Origin: Lachnospiraceae bacterium AC2028
GTDB taxonomy: Bacteria > Bacillota > Clostridia > Lachnospirales > Lachnospiraceae
Length of the DNA: 64,000 bases
Direction of reading: 5' to 3'
Assembly: GCA_000702685.1 (NCBI GenBank)
Contig: JNJD01000006.1
Span: 62,001 to 126,000, forward strand
Below are positions 8,863 through 19,800 of the stretch, in pieces. Under the pieces are notes generated by a model. That model had not been told where the DNA came from. It did no database searches and saw nothing but the letters and a program-made list of their open reading frames with translations. A program made the translations under genes and the position numbers. Numbering within the stretch: position 1 is the first letter of the stretch; each line of letters begins with the position of its first letter.

Positions 8863-9990
8863 ATGAGCAATTTCAAGAATAATTTACTGCATACTCCCGA
8901 CGGTGTCAGGGATATATACGGCAAAGAATACGATAATATCAAATATGTAAGAAAGACCATTTCCGATTGTCTGTCTTCTTACGGATATTCCGATATACAG
9001 ACTCCTTCATTCGAATATTTCGATGTCTTTTCAAAAGAAGTCGGAACGATCCCCTCAAGGGAGCTTTATAAATTCTTCGATAAGGACAACGAGACAATAG
9101 CCCTTCGTCCGGATTTCACACCTTCCATTGCAAGATGTGCGGCTAAATATTTCATGGATGAGGACAGACCGCTCAGGTTTTCGTATATCGGTTCAACCTT
9201 CCAGAATATCTCCTCGTTACAGGGTAAATATTCCGAAGTTACCCAGGAAGGTGCGGAACTTATAGGCGACGGTTCCGTTGAAGCGGATGCCGAGATGGTA
9301 TCGCTTCTTATCGAAAGCCTTCTGAAGACCGGTCTTGTTAACTTCCGTATATCGGTCGGGGAAGTTGATTATTTCAAGGGACTTTGTACCGAAGCAAATC
9401 TTTCACCCGAAGAAGAAGCAGACCTCAGGGATCTTATTTCATCCAAGAACCCTATCGCAGCGGCGGATCTTCTTAAAGAATGTAATATCTCGGATGAGAT
9501 GAGGGACAAGCTTCTTCGTATTACCGATACTTTTGCGGATCATTCAATGCTTTCGGAGCTTGAAAAAGACGCCGGAAATAATATATCCAAGAAGGCTATC
9601 GAAAGACTCAGTTCTCTTTTTGAACTGCTGAAGATCAGGGGATATGAGAAATATGTATCGTTCGATCTCGGTATGCTTTCAAAATATCAGTATTATACAG
9701 GCATAGTTTTCAAAGCATTTGCACTCGGTGCCGGATCTCCGATAGCAATGGGGGGAAGATATGATACGCTTCTTTCGTATTTCGGAAAAAATGCACCTGC
9801 CGTCGGTTTTGTTATCCTTCCGGATGATGTTGAAAAGCTTCTGGAAAGACAGGGAATGGAATTCCCTTCGGAAAGCAAGACCGAAGAAATATATTTTGTT
9901 TCGGGTGATGCTTCGAGCTATGAAGCCGCTGTTAAAAAAGCCTGCGAGATCCGAGAAAAGGGCGGAAGAGCTGCACTTATCAAAAAATGA
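8863..9990 (+). CDS. hisZ: ATP phosphoribosyltransferase regulatory subunit HisZ
   Basis: A 375-residue histidyl-tRNA synthetase paralogue without aminoacylation function, which forms the hetero-octamer with short HisG and is needed for its activity and histidine feedback. It starts with TPDGVRDIYG, has the class II motif 2 region LRPDFTPSIARCAAKYF at about 85-100, and the GGRYDTLLSYFG segment near 300. It lacks the anticodon-binding domain of true HisRS. It is the first gene of the his operon, behind a consensus promoter, and overlaps the possible upstream start of hisG. Confidence 0.93.
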   Translation: MSNFKNNLLHTPDGVRDIYGKEYDNIKYVRKTISDCLSSYGYSDIQTPSFEYFDVFSKEVGTIPSRELYKFFDKDNETIALRPDFTPSIARCAAKYFMDEDRPLRFSYIGSTFQNISSLQGKYSEVTQEGAELIGDGSVEADAEMVSLLIESLLKTGLVNFRISVGEVDYFKGLCTEANLSPEEEADLRDLISSKNPIAAADLLKECNISDEMRDKLLRITDTFADHSMLSELEKDAGNNISKKAIERLSSLFELLKIRGYEKYVSFDLGMLSKYQYYTGIVFKAFALGAGSPIAMGGRYDTLLSYFGKNAPAVGFVILPDDVEKLLERQGMEFPSESKTEEIYFVSGDASSYEAAVKKACEIREKGGRAALIKK

Positions 9991-10007
9991 TCATTTCGGA
10001 GAATATT

Positions 10008-10655
10008 ATGAACAGTTACGACGATTATCTTACATTTGCCCTGGGTAAAGGCAGATTATCCAATAAAACTATGGAGCTTTTCGAAAAGGCAGGCATCACC
10101 TGCGAGGAAATGAAGGATCCGTCTTCAAGAAAGCTAATCTTTACAAGCGAAGAAGCAAAAATGCGTTTTTTCCTTTCCAAGGGACCCGATGTCCCCACAT
10201 ATGTTGAATACGGCGCTGCCGATATCGGTGTTGTAGGAAGGGATACCATTCTTGAAGAAAACAGGAATGTATATGAGATACTGGATCTCGGATTCGGAAA
10301 ATGCCGTATGTGCGTATGCGGTCCCGAATCGGCATCGGATAAGCTTCTGCACCATGAGAGAATAAGAGTTGCCAGCAAATACCCCGTAATAGCCAAGGAG
10401 TATTTCAACAACAAGAAAAACCAGACGGTCGATATCATCAAGCTTAACGGAAGCGTTGAACTCGGGCCTATCGTAGGACTTGCCGATGTTATAGTTGATA
10501 TTGTAGAAACCGGCTCTACGCTTCGTGAAAACGGACTTACGGTACTTGAAGAGATCTGTCCCTTATCTGCAAGAATGATTGTAAATCCTGTCAGTATGCA
10601 GCTCAAGGGAGACCGTATCAGGGAACTTGTCATCAAGCTCAAGGAATTGTTATAA
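10008..10655 (+). CDS. hisG: ATP phosphoribosyltransferase, short form HisG
   Basis: First enzyme of histidine synthesis: ATP plus PRPP to phosphoribosyl-ATP. At 215 residues it is the short form without the C-terminal regulatory domain, which fits the hisZ next to it. Motifs seen are ALGKGRLSNKTMELFEKAGI near the N-terminus, the ADIGVVGRD segment and the PRPP loop in VDIVETGSTLRENGL. An in-frame ATG at 9987 overlaps hisZ, but the ATG at 10008 has GGAG at 9998-10001 with 6-nt spacing and was preferred. A small hairpin with CCGCC and GGCGG arms lies in the 38-nt gap before hisD. Confidence 0.95.
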   Translation: MNSYDDYLTFALGKGRLSNKTMELFEKAGITCEEMKDPSSRKLIFTSEEAKMRFFLSKGPDVPTYVEYGAADIGVVGRDTILEENRNVYEILDLGFGKCRMCVCGPESASDKLLHHERIRVASKYPVIAKEYFNNKKNQTVDIIKLNGSVELGPIVGLADVIVDIVETGSTLRENGLTVLEEICPLSARMIVNPVSMQLKGDRIRELVIKLKELL

Positions 10656-10693
10656 AACTACCGCCTTATTGGCGGATAACCGGAGGAATCATA

Positions 10694-11983
10694 ATGAAGA
10701 TCGTTAACCTAAATCCCGATTCGATATCGGAACTTCAGAGCGCACTTCTCAAAAGATCGCCCGCTCAGTATACCGAATATGAATCCACAGTAAATGAGAT
10801 CCTTGCCAATGTAAGGGAAAACGGAGATAAAGCACTTTTCGAATATACCGAAAAATTTGACGGCTTTAAACTGACTACCGAAAATATCAAGGTCACAAGA
10901 GCAGAGATTGATGAAGCATATAAAAAGCTCGATAAGGAATATATCGATGTCATCAGAAAAGCGGCCGAGAACATCAGGGAGTTTCACGTAAAGCAGCTTC
11001 GTAATTCCTGGTTCGAGACCAAGCCCGACGGAACTCTCCTTGGCATGAAGATAACCGCCATTGAAAGACTCGGAGTATATGTTCCCGGCGGAAAAGCGGC
11101 CTATCCTTCATCCGTTCTTATGAACATAGTTCCCGCCAAGGTCGCAGGCGTTGACAGAATAATCATGTGCACACCTCCCGGAAAGACCGGAGTGATCGAT
11201 CCCGGAACTCTTGTTGCAGCCGATATAGCGGGTGCGGATGAGATATACAGGGCAGGCGGAGCTCAGGCGATAGGAGCAATGGCATTCGGCACGGCATCCA
11301 TACCCAAGGTTTATAAGATCACCGGTCCCGGTAACATATTTGTTGCCCTTGCCAAAAAAGCCGTATACGGATTTGTAAGTATAGATTCCATTGCCGGCCC
11401 CTCCGAAGTCATGGTTCTTGCTGATGAAACTGCAAATGCTCACTATGTTGCGGCCGATCTTCTCAGTCAGGCAGAGCACGATGAGCTTGCAAGTGCTATA
11501 CTTGTAACTACGGACGCATCACTTGCAGACAAAGTAAACGCAGAAATAGAGGAGTATCTTAAGACATTATCCAGAGCAGATATCATAAGAAAGTCCCTCG
11601 ATAATTACGGATATATCCTTGTTGCTTCCGATATGAACGAAGCTATAGATACCGTAAATACCATTGCAAGCGAACACCTTGAGATCCTTACCGCAAATCC
11701 TTTTGAGATAATGACAAAGGTTCGCAACGCAGGAGCAATGTTCCTCGGAGAATATTCATCCGAGCCTCTCGGAGATTATTTCGCAGGTCCGAACCACATT
11801 CTTCCTACCAACGGAACAGCAAGATTCTTCAGTCCCGTTAATGTTGATGATTTCATAAAAAAGAGTTCTGTCATATACTATTCAAAGGAAGCTCTTGAAA
11901 GGGATTCCAAGTCCATACAGCTTTTTGCCAATAATGAGGGACTTACGGCACACGCAAACAGCATTAAAGTAAGATTTGAGTAA
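10694..11983 (+). CDS. hisD: Histidinol dehydrogenase HisD
   Basis: Zinc- and NAD-dependent enzyme that oxidises L-histidinol twice to L-histidine, the last step of the pathway. The 429-residue length is typical. Recognisable segments are [42 protein letters not shown], the zinc/catalytic region [11 protein letters not shown], and ASEHLEI with the catalytic Glu-His pair. GGAGG lies 7-8 nt before the ATG. Confidence 0.96.
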   Translation: MKIVNLNPDSISELQSALLKRSPAQYTEYESTVNEILANVRENGDKALFEYTEKFDGFKLTTENIKVTRAEIDEAYKKLDKEYIDVIRKAAENIREFHVKQLRNSWFETKPDGTLLGMKITAIERLGVYVPGGKAAYPSSVLMNIVPAKVAGVDRIIMCTPPGKTGVIDPGTLVAADIAGADEIYRAGGAQAIGAMAFGTASIPKVYKITGPGNIFVALAKKAVYGFVSIDSIAGPSEVMVLADETANAHYVAADLLSQAEHDELASAILVTTDASLADKVNAEIEEYLKTLSRADIIRKSLDNYGYILVASDMNEAIDTVNTIASEHLEILTANPFEIMTKVRNAGAMFLGEYSSEPLGDYFAGPNHILPTNGTARFFSPVNVDDFIKKSSVIYYSKEALERDSKSIQLFANNEGLTAHANSIKVRFE

Positions 11984-12012
11984 GCCGGATAACAATTAAG
12001 CAGGAGAATAAT

Positions 12013-12615
12013 ATGAGCACATCCAAGAAGTTAAGAAAAGCTGACGTATCCAGAAAAACCGGTGAAACGGATATAAAGATATCCCTTAATATCGACGGCT
12101 CCGGAAAGAGCAATATCGATACAGGTATCGGATTTTTCGACCATATGCTTACCGCTTTTGCAAAACACGGATTCTATGATCTTGATTGCAAGGTCAAAGG
12201 GGATCTTAATGTTGACGGTCATCACAGTGTGGAGGACTGCGGTATTGTTCTGGGTGAGGCTATAAAGAAAGCAATCGGTGACAAAGCCGGCATCTACAGA
12301 TACGGATATTTCATCCTTCCCATGGATGAAGTTCTTGTACTCTGCAGCCTCGATCTCTGCGACAGACCTTTCCTCGGCTTTGAGTATGAATATAAGGTTC
12401 CGATGATCGGTGAGCTTGATACAGAACTTGTAAGGGAATTCTTTTACGCGGTAAGCTATTCTGCGGGAATGAACCTGCACTTTAAAGTATTGTCCGACGG
12501 AAATGCACATCACGTTACGGAAGCTATGTTCAAGGCTTTCTCCAAAGCACTTGATATGGCGACATATCGCGATCCGAGAGTAGCGGGTGTTCTTTCCACG
12601 AAAGGAGCTCTTTGA
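12013..12615 (+). CDS. hisB: Imidazoleglycerol-phosphate dehydratase HisB
   Basis: Monofunctional manganese dehydratase (200 residues) converting imidazole glycerol phosphate to imidazole acetol phosphate. Metal-binding motifs are clear: [14 protein letters not shown] at 41-54, [16 protein letters not shown] at about 71-86 and [17 protein letters not shown] near the C-terminus. No histidinol-phosphatase domain is attached. The stop overlaps the next gene by one base. Confidence 0.96.
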   Translation: MSTSKKLRKADVSRKTGETDIKISLNIDGSGKSNIDTGIGFFDHMLTAFAKHGFYDLDCKVKGDLNVDGHHSVEDCGIVLGEAIKKAIGDKAGIYRYGYFILPMDEVLVLCSLDLCDRPFLGFEYEYKVPMIGELDTELVREFFYAVSYSAGMNLHFKVLSDGNAHHVTEAMFKAFSKALDMATYRDPRVAGVLSTKGAL

Positions 12616-13988
12616 TGTACGTTAAAAAGTTTTTACCCTGCATATATCTTAAAAACGGTTCCGCGGTTGTATCAGATGAGGATGATACCGTAATCGAAGC
12701 CGACGCATATTCCCTTGCAATGAAATTCTGCAGAGATCTTGCCGACGGCATAATCATATATGATCTTTCCGAAGGCATGGGTGATGATGCCCATGAAGAA
12801 TCACTTAAGATCATACGTGCGATCTGCGGTGACAGTGAAGTTCCCGTTTACGCAACCGGAAATATAAAGCGTCTCGAAGACGTTAAAAAGCTAATATATG
12901 CAGGATGCTCCAAGGTCATACTCGATTATGACAAGGAAGTTAATATCCTTCTTACATCGGCTGCAAGCGGAAGATTCGGAAGGGACAAGATCTATGCTTC
13001 GGTTTCTTTTCCCAAGACATTTTCCACGCAGATTGAAACCCTGGACAGAAGCCTGCTGATAGGAACGGATACCAATTATCACGCAAGTGATGCCAAGGAT
13101 ACCGGAAGCGTAGCGGATCTTTGTACCAAATACTGTTCCGGCGTGCTTCTCAAGAATATCCACGCTCTTGATGTTATAGAAGATGAGATAAGCCTGCCTC
13201 TTATCATCAGTGCCAAGGATCTTGCATTCAATAAGATAATCGAATTTCTCAAGAAGGATTCCGTCAGCGGTGTCACGGGTAATGTTATATCCCTTAACTC
13301 CGGCGAGATATCCTCCATTAAGGATATCTGTACACAGAACGGCATCATAGTCAGACATCTTGAGAGCAAGATCAAATGGAGCGATCTTAAGAAAGGCCCG
13401 AACGATCTTATTCCCGTAATTGTTCAGGATTATAAGAACGACGAAGTGCTGATGCTTGCTTATATGAATGAAGAAGCATTTCTTAACACTATCGCCACCG
13501 GACTTATGACCTATTATTCCAGAAGCCGTGAAGAGCAGTGGGTAAAGGGTGAGACAAGCGGTCATTACCAGTATGTAAAGAGCCTTACAGCCGATTGTGA
13601 CAAGGATACGATCCTCGCCAAGGTTTCACAGGTCGGAGTCGCATGCCATACAGGAGCCAGAAGCTGTTTCTTTAATGAGATAACCGGATCCGATGACATC
13701 AATACCGTAAATCCTCTTCAGGTTTTTGAGAAGGTATATGATGTGATCAAGGACAGAAAGCTTCATCCCAAGGAAGGATCTTATACCAATTACCTTCTTG
13801 ATAAAGGACTCGACAAGATACTTAAGAAGGTCGGTGAGGAAGCTACCGAAACGATCATTGCTTCCAAGAACGCAGGCAATCAGGAGATCATCTACGAGAT
13901 AAGCGATCTGCTATACCACCTGATGGTTCTTATGGCCGAAAAAGAGATCACATGGGAAGAAGTCACGAAGGAACTTGCCGGAAGATAA
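12615..13988 (+). CDS. hisIE: HisF-like pseudoenzyme domain fused to HisI and HisE
   Basis: A 457-residue fusion. Residues about 1-240 look like a HisA/HisF TIM barrel: [13 protein letters not shown] aligns with the HisF N-terminus, and [19 protein letters not shown] with the phosphate-binding loop. However the HisF catalytic Asp11 is Tyr11 here and the second aspartate (around 130) is also missing, so that domain is probably not catalytic. Residues about 250-355 are phosphoribosyl-AMP cyclohydrolase HisI ([18 protein letters not shown] and [11 protein letters not shown] zinc cysteines). Residues about 365-457 are phosphoribosyl-ATP pyrophosphatase HisE ([18 protein letters not shown]). Start is ATG at 12615, with GGAG at 12604-12607; a TTG at 12612 is the only alternative. 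True hisA, hisF, hisH and hisC are not in this operon. Confidence 0.9.
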   Translation: MYVKKFLPCIYLKNGSAVVSDEDDTVIEADAYSLAMKFCRDLADGIIIYDLSEGMGDDAHEESLKIIRAICGDSEVPVYATGNIKRLEDVKKLIYAGCSKVILDYDKEVNILLTSAASGRFGRDKIYASVSFPKTFSTQIETLDRSLLIGTDTNYHASDAKDTGSVADLCTKYCSGVLLKNIHALDVIEDEISLPLIISAKDLAFNKIIEFLKKDSVSGVTGNVISLNSGEISSIKDICTQNGIIVRHLESKIKWSDLKKGPNDLIPVIVQDYKNDEVLMLAYMNEEAFLNTIATGLMTYYSRSREEQWVKGETSGHYQYVKSLTADCDKDTILAKVSQVGVACHTGARSCFFNEITGSDDINTVNPLQVFEKVYDVIKDRKLHPKEGSYTNYLLDKGLDKILKKVGEEATETIIASKNAGNQEIIYEISDLLYHLMVLMAEKEITWEEVTKELAGR

Positions 13989-13989
13989 T

Positions 13990-15870
13990 ATGAACGATGA
14001 ACTTTTTCTCTCAAATGACATTTTGATGTCGGTTGAGAAACCCGAAAGATATATCGGTCACGAAGTTAATTCATGCATAAAGGACCCTGATTCTGTCAGG
14101 GTCCGCTTTATAATGTGTTTTCCCGATGTTTACGAGATCGGGATGAGCCATCTCGGAATTCAGATTCTCTATGATATGTTCAACTCTTTCGAAGATGTAT
14201 GGTGTGAAAGAGTATATTCTCCCTGGCTGGATCTGGATAAGATCATGAGGGAGCAGCATATTCCGTTGTTTTCCCTTGAATCTCAAAGACCTGTAAAGGA
14301 AGCTGATTTTCTCGGTATAACCATCCAGTACGAGATGTGTTATACCAATATTCTTCAGGTGCTCGATCTGTCCGGAATTCCGCTTGAATCGAAGGTCAGG
14401 ACGGAAGAAGATCCAATAGTCATCGGCGGCGGTCCCTGCACATATAATCCGGAGCCTATAGCCGACTTTTTCGATATTTTTTATATCGGTGAGGGCGAGA
14501 CGAGATACAGAGAGCTTCTCGATCTTTACGAAAAAATGAAGGACGAGGGCAGATCCAGGGATGAATTTCTTATCGAAGCCGGAAAGATCAGCGGTCTTTA
14601 TGTGCCAAGATTCTATGAACCTTCTTATAACGATGACGGAACTTTAAAGGATTTCAAGCCCACAGTTGAAGGCCTTCCTCTTAAGATTCGTAAAGAGGTC
14701 GTAAAGGATCTTGATGATACATATTATCCCCAAAAGCCCGTAGTTCCTTATATCAGATGCGTCCAGGACAGAGTTGTTCTTGAGATCATGAGAGGATGCA
14801 TCAGAGGCTGCAGGTTCTGTCAGGCAGGCGAATTGTACAGGCCCGTCAGGGAAAGAAGTGTCGAAAAGCTCCTTGATACCGTCTATAAAATGCTCGATTC
14901 CACCGGTTATGAAGAAGTTTCACTGAGTTCCCTTTCATCATCCGATTATACCCATCTGCCTGAACTTCTGGACAATCTGATAGATGAATGTGAAAAGAGA
15001 AAAGTAAATATCACGCTTCCTTCACTTCGTATTGATGCATTTTCCCTTGATGTCATGAACAAGGTGGAGGATATCAAGAAAACTTCGGTAACCTTTGCTC
15101 CCGAGGCAGGTTCCCAGAGACTAAGGAATGTAATAAATAAAGGCCTTACAGAAGAGGATATCCTGTCGGGATCCGCTCAGGCAATAGCCGGGGGCTGGAC
15201 CAAGTTCAAATTCTATTTCATGCTCGGTCATCCGTTTGAGACAGATGACGATATTCTCGGTATAGGCGATCTTGCCAATAAGGTCGCTGCCGAATTCTTT
15301 GAGATGGTCCCCAAGGAAAAGAGAACCAACGGTCCGATATCGATCACCGTTTCAACCTCGTTTTTTGTACCCAAACCTTTCACAGCTTTCCAGTGGGCGC
15401 CTCAATGCACAACGGAAGAATTCATAAGAAAAGCTTATGTTTGCAGAAAAGGCATCTCCGAACAGCTTAATCAGAAGAGAATACATTATAACTGGCATGA
15501 TGCCCCTACAAGCGTTATTGAGGCACTTCTGGCCAGGGGAGACCGTAAGGTATCCGCTGTCATAAAGAAAGTCTATGAAAAAGGCGGAATATATGATGCC
15601 TGGTCCGAACAGTATTCACATGACAGATGGATGGAAGCACTCGATGAATGCGGTCTTTCACTTGATTTTTATGCCTTCAGGGAAAGGAAAGATGATGAGC
15701 TTTTTCCCTGGGATTTCATTGATATAGGCGTAAGCAAGGCGTTTCTTTTAAAGGAATACAAGAAAGCAGCAAGAGGTGAGATAACTCAGAATTGCAGGGC
15801 CGGCTGCAGCGGATGCGGTGCGGCATCTTTCGGTGCCGGAATCTGTCCCGGATCGTTCAAAAAGCCTTAA
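13990..15870 (+). CDS. TIGR03960 family radical SAM protein
   Basis: A 626-residue radical SAM protein. The N-terminal ~200 residues form the B12-binding-like domain (MCFPDVYEIGMSHLGIQIL, GGGPCTYNPEPIADFFD). The iron-sulfur cluster motif CxxxCxxC is RGCIRGCRFCQAGELYRP at about 270. A C-terminal cysteine-rich tail follows (NCRAGCSGCGA). The family is widespread in Clostridia and is nearly always next to a TIGR03936 protein and RNase E/G; its substrate is not established. Here those partners are 5.3 kb downstream. Start is ATG at 13990, 1 nt after the preceding stop; an in-frame upstream codon at 13975 would overlap. A 9-bp hairpin lies at 14082-14104 inside the early coding region. Confidence 0.92.
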   Translation: MNDELFLSNDILMSVEKPERYIGHEVNSCIKDPDSVRVRFIMCFPDVYEIGMSHLGIQILYDMFNSFEDVWCERVYSPWLDLDKIMREQHIPLFSLESQRPVKEADFLGITIQYEMCYTNILQVLDLSGIPLESKVRTEEDPIVIGGGPCTYNPEPIADFFDIFYIGEGETRYRELLDLYEKMKDEGRSRDEFLIEAGKISGLYVPRFYEPSYNDDGTLKDFKPTVEGLPLKIRKEVVKDLDDTYYPQKPVVPYIRCVQDRVVLEIMRGCIRGCRFCQAGELYRPVRERSVEKLLDTVYKMLDSTGYEEVSLSSLSSSDYTHLPELLDNLIDECEKRKVNITLPSLRIDAFSLDVMNKVEDIKKTSVTFAPEAGSQRLRNVINKGLTEEDILSGSAQAIAGGWTKFKFYFMLGHPFETDDDILGIGDLANKVAAEFFEMVPKEKRTNGPISITVSTSFFVPKPFTAFQWAPQCTTEEFIRKAYVCRKGISEQLNQKRIHYNWHDAPTSVIEALLARGDRKVSAVIKKVYEKGGIYDAWSEQYSHDRWMEALDECGLSLDFYAFRERKDDELFPWDFIDIGVSKAFLLKEYKKAARGEITQNCRAGCSGCGAASFGAGICPGSFKKP

Positions 15871-15911
15871 AAACGGGCATTTCCCTTCTTTTTTTTATCA
15901 ATATCCGATGT

Positions 15912-15973
15912 TATAATATTAATACTAAAAAATAAGAGCAAACCTGCGGAAAAAAACGATTTTCTACAGGTTT
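15912..15973 (+). promoter_or_regulatory. Intergenic region: -10-like box and leader hairpin
   Basis: The 140-nt gap before the receiver gene begins with an eight-T tract after the radical SAM stop (possible weak terminator). It has TATAAT at 15912-15917 without a clear -35. A hairpin follows, with outer arms AAACCTG at 15940-15946 and CAGGTTT at 15967-15973 and an inner GAAAA/TTTTC pairing. Neither element is strong alone. Confidence 0.4.
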
Positions 15974-16010
15974 GTGATTATTTATATTTCTTATAATGTC
16001 GGGGGACAAA

Positions 16011-16808
16011 ATGAAAAAATATAATATTCTTATCACCGGTAAGCAAAGGATTGTGATCGATGATTTTTTTAATCATCTTTCCGATGATTTTAATATGCTT
16101 ACCACATCTCTTCGTTACGAGGATATTGTCGGTCATATCGATCTATTCCATCCTGATATTTTCATCATCTGTCTGAACGGTGAAACCAGAGATGATTATA
16201 ATGTTCTTATCGAACTCAAAAGAGTACTTGCCAGAGAGGGAGTATTTGTATTTATTGTCGGTGATCAGAAGGATTGCAAGGAATTCAACGAAACAGTCGT
16301 CTATATGGCTGACGAAACCTTTGTAAAGCCTATTTCGATCGAACGTATCAAGGACGGCATTAAGGATCATATCAGGGAAAAAGAAAAACAGGCTCAGGAA
16401 GATGCCAAGCTTAAGCTTGAGCTTGAAAAACTCAAGGAGCAGGAGAGAAGGAAACATGTTCTTATCATAGACGACGATCCTCTTATGCTCAAGGTGGTCA
16501 AGGAACAGCTCTCCGAAAAATATGATGTTGCCACTGCAATCAGTTCGAAAATCGCATATAAATTCCTTGAAAACAAAAAGACGGATATGATCCTCCTGGA
16601 TTATGAAATGCCCGGTGAGGACGGACCTTCGACTTTCAAAACACTCAGAACAAATAAAGATCTGGATTCAATTCCTATAGTATTTCTGACCGGTGTTACC
16701 GAAAAAGAAAAGATAAAGGAAGCTCTTGTCCTTATGCCTCAGGGGTATCTGCTGAAGCCTATTGATAAGGATATGCTTTTGGGTACCGTAGAGAAATTCA
16801 TAGGCTGA
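16011..16808 (+). CDS. Double-receiver response regulator without output domain
   Basis: A 265-residue two-component protein. Residues about 3-120 form a degenerate receiver: the phospho-acceptor position reads IICLNG in place of an Asp, although the conserved Lys is kept in FVKPIS. A charged helical linker (about 122-145) follows, then an intact receiver from KHVLIIDDD with phospho-acceptor Asp197 in LLDYEMPGEDG, FLTG and LLKPID. There is no DNA-binding or enzymatic output domain, so it must signal through a partner, probably the hybrid kinase 23 nt downstream. Start ATG at 16011 is preceded by GGGGGA; an ATG at 15996 is less likely. Confidence 0.88.
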   Translation: MKKYNILITGKQRIVIDDFFNHLSDDFNMLTTSLRYEDIVGHIDLFHPDIFIICLNGETRDDYNVLIELKRVLAREGVFVFIVGDQKDCKEFNETVVYMADETFVKPISIERIKDGIKDHIREKEKQAQEDAKLKLELEKLKEQERRKHVLIIDDDPLMLKVVKEQLSEKYDVATAISSKIAYKFLENKKTDMILLDYEMPGEDGPSTFKTLRTNKDLDSIPIVFLTGVTEKEKIKEALVLMPQGYLLKPIDKDMLLGTVEKFIG

Positions 16809-16831
16809 CGACAATAATCCGGAGATGATAT

Positions 16832-19800
16832 ATGCAGCTTCACATAGTTTTCAGTTTTTTAATACTGATAGTAATAATATCTATAGTTTTCAGTCTTAGG
16901 GTAAAGCACAAGAATTTTGGTTTTGTATTTACCTCTTCGATCCTGATAATCATAGATATTTTCAGTATGCAGATAATTTCCGCCGATACCATCAAAGAGG
17001 CGAGAAATTATCTTCTCGGATACTATATCTTTTATCCTTGGCTGTTTTTTGGTACCCTTTGGACTGTTCTCAGATCATATACCAAGAAAGTACATTTCGA
17101 CTGCAATGTAGGAATGGCAATCATCTGTTTTATACAGTCTGCCATTATGGCTTCCGGATTTTTCAAAAACGGACTTATCACTTTCTCTCAGGAAATTGCA
17201 TTTGGGCGCATCTGGTGGGTTGTTAAAATGCCCATGCTTGAATTCGGCTCGGATGCATATATAGCATTTCTCGGTCTGTGTCTGATAAACTGCATTATCA
17301 TCTTCTCGATGATGCTGGTTTTCATTCATAACGTTCCCAAGGTCTTTAAGATCAAATATATCAATCTCTCATTCCTTCAGGGCATTATGTTTGTCCTGAT
17401 ACTACTTACTTTTATAAATAACTGGCCTGTATGGATCCATACTGCAGTTATGAACTTTATATGTTACCTGACTTTCTATTACGTTTTCCTATATTCGGAT
17501 ATTAAACTGCGTGATACGGTTCTTTATGATTTTGCCAATGAAATGACCGACGGAGTGATCATCTACAACAAATTCGGAGACATAGTACATGTCAACGATC
17601 TGGTGAAAAATGTTGTCAGCGAAGACTTTTTACGTGGCATACAGGATATTGAAAAAGTTGACAGGTGGATCACCCATACAGAAAAAATTGAAAATTATGA
17701 TGTCATACCTTACAAGAACGGTGAAAACGAATATTTTTTCAGTGCCCATAAATCGATTATCGGTTCCGAAGATAACGCCATAGGTACCGTTTATACATTC
17801 CATGACACAACGTCTGCCATTAAGCAGTTCAAGATCATGGAGGAAATGAATTCCGAACTGGAAAGAACAGCAAGGATGAAGTCCGATTTTCTTGCAAATA
17901 TGAGCCACGAGCTCAGAACACCGATGAATGCGGTTATCGGTCTTACAGAGATTGCGTTAAGGGAAAAAGATATTTCTCCCGAACTGAAAAACTGTCTCAA
18001 CCAGATCAACAATTCCGGTAAAAATCTGCTCAATATCATCAACGACATACTTGATTTCTCCAAGATCGATGCCGGAAAGATGGAGATCATTCCCGAAAAG
18101 TATGAACCGCTTTCCGAAGTTAATGACATAACCAATATCATGCAGACAAGAATAGGAGATAAGCCCATCTCTTTCCTGTTTGTTGTCGATACTAATATTC
18201 CTCATGAACTTGTTGGTGACAGCATGAGGATCAGACAGGTCATCATCAATCTTACCAATAACGCAATTAAATTCACCGATACCGGAATGGTCAGGGTCGT
18301 CCTTACCTGCAGGATGATCTCGGAAGATGATATAAATCTCGAATTTCATATAATCGATACCGGAAGGGGAATCAAAAAAGAAGATCTCGAAAAACTATTT
18401 GTAAGCTTCCAGCAGGTGGACAGCAAGAGAAACCGAAATGTCGAAGGAACAGGCCTTGGACTTGCTATATCCAAAAAGCTTGTTGAAGCAATGGGCGGTA
18501 CGATCGGAGTAAGCAGTGAATACGGAAAAGGTTCCGATTTCTGGTTTACCGTACCTCAGAAGATATCAAATCCCAAGAAGGATCTTATTGTCGAAAACGC
18601 AAGCCGTAAATTTGCGTTTAATCTGGTCGAAAACAAGATCCGTACCGATGAATTCGTCAAGGAAATGAAATGCCTGGGCATTGAATGCAAACTTATTTCC
18701 GATATCGATCAGTACAAACCCACAGGTAAAAATGATTATCTGTTCTTTGATCAGAATTTATATACAAGGGAAATGGAAGATTTCCTTGATGCTCATCCCA
18801 TGCTGATCGGTGTGATGTTTACCGATTTCAAATCAAATATAAAACCCAACAGAAAGAACCTCCGTCTTCTGAAAAAACCATTATCCACTTTGGCTATGGT
18901 ACTTGCCCTTAACGGAAAGACCATAGAACAGATGAAGTTTAAAGGTAAGGAATCGAAATATGTAAAATTCACCGCTCCCAATGCCAAAGTGCTCATTGTT
19001 GATGATAATTCGATCAATCTAAGTATTGCCGTAGGATTGCTTGAACCGATCAAATGTCAGTGTTATATCGCACAGAGCGGATTTGAAGCTATAGAAAAAC
19101 TGAAAGTGGAGCACTTTGATCTTGTCCTTATGGATCATATGATGCCTGAAATGGACGGTGTTGAGACCGCCAAAGCAATAAGGCAGGATATACCCGATGC
19201 CGACGACACACCAATCATTGCACTTACAGCCAATGTCATGGAAGGCAGCAAGGATCTTTTCCTCAAAGCCGGCATGGTTGATATGATAGCCAAACCCATT
19301 GATATCAACCAGCTCAACTCCAAATTGATAAAATGGCTTCCTAATTTCATGATCAAGGAAGAAGAGCCCGAAGAAGAACCTGAAACATCCGAAACAGAAG
19401 AATTATATGACTGTCTGGATTGTGCAAAGGCGATAAATGCCCTCGGAACAGTTTCACTCTTTAAAAAGATTGTCTTAGATTATTACAAAGCCGGAAAAGA
19501 GAATATTTCATCTATTGAAAATGCACTTACTGCATCCGATTGGAAAAAATATGCGATAAAAACCCATTCACTCAAGAGTACATCCAGGCAGATAGGTGCT
19601 TATGAACTCGGTGATCTGGCGGAGAAGCTTGAACTTGCCGGCAAGGCCGAAGATGAAAATGAGATCAGAAAATATCATGACCTTGCTATGAAGATGTATG
19701 AAAAACTCATAGATGATCTTTCGGTATATTTTAAAGATGAAGACAATTCATCAAAACCCGAGATATCCGAAGTTCTTCTGTATGATATTTTCGATAATAT

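Noticed and set aside
10025-10642. Long minus-strand frame of 205 codons
   Set aside because: It is the antisense shadow of hisG, with low-complexity serine-rich translation and no ribosome site.
12891-13565. Minus-strand frame of 224 codons within the HisF-like-HisIE gene
   Set aside because: Antisense shadow of conserved HisI codons; no ribosome site or recognisable product.
15918-16010. c-di-GMP riboswitch before the double receiver
   Set aside because: The conserved core sequences of class I or II c-di-GMP aptamers were not seen; only one simple hairpin is present.
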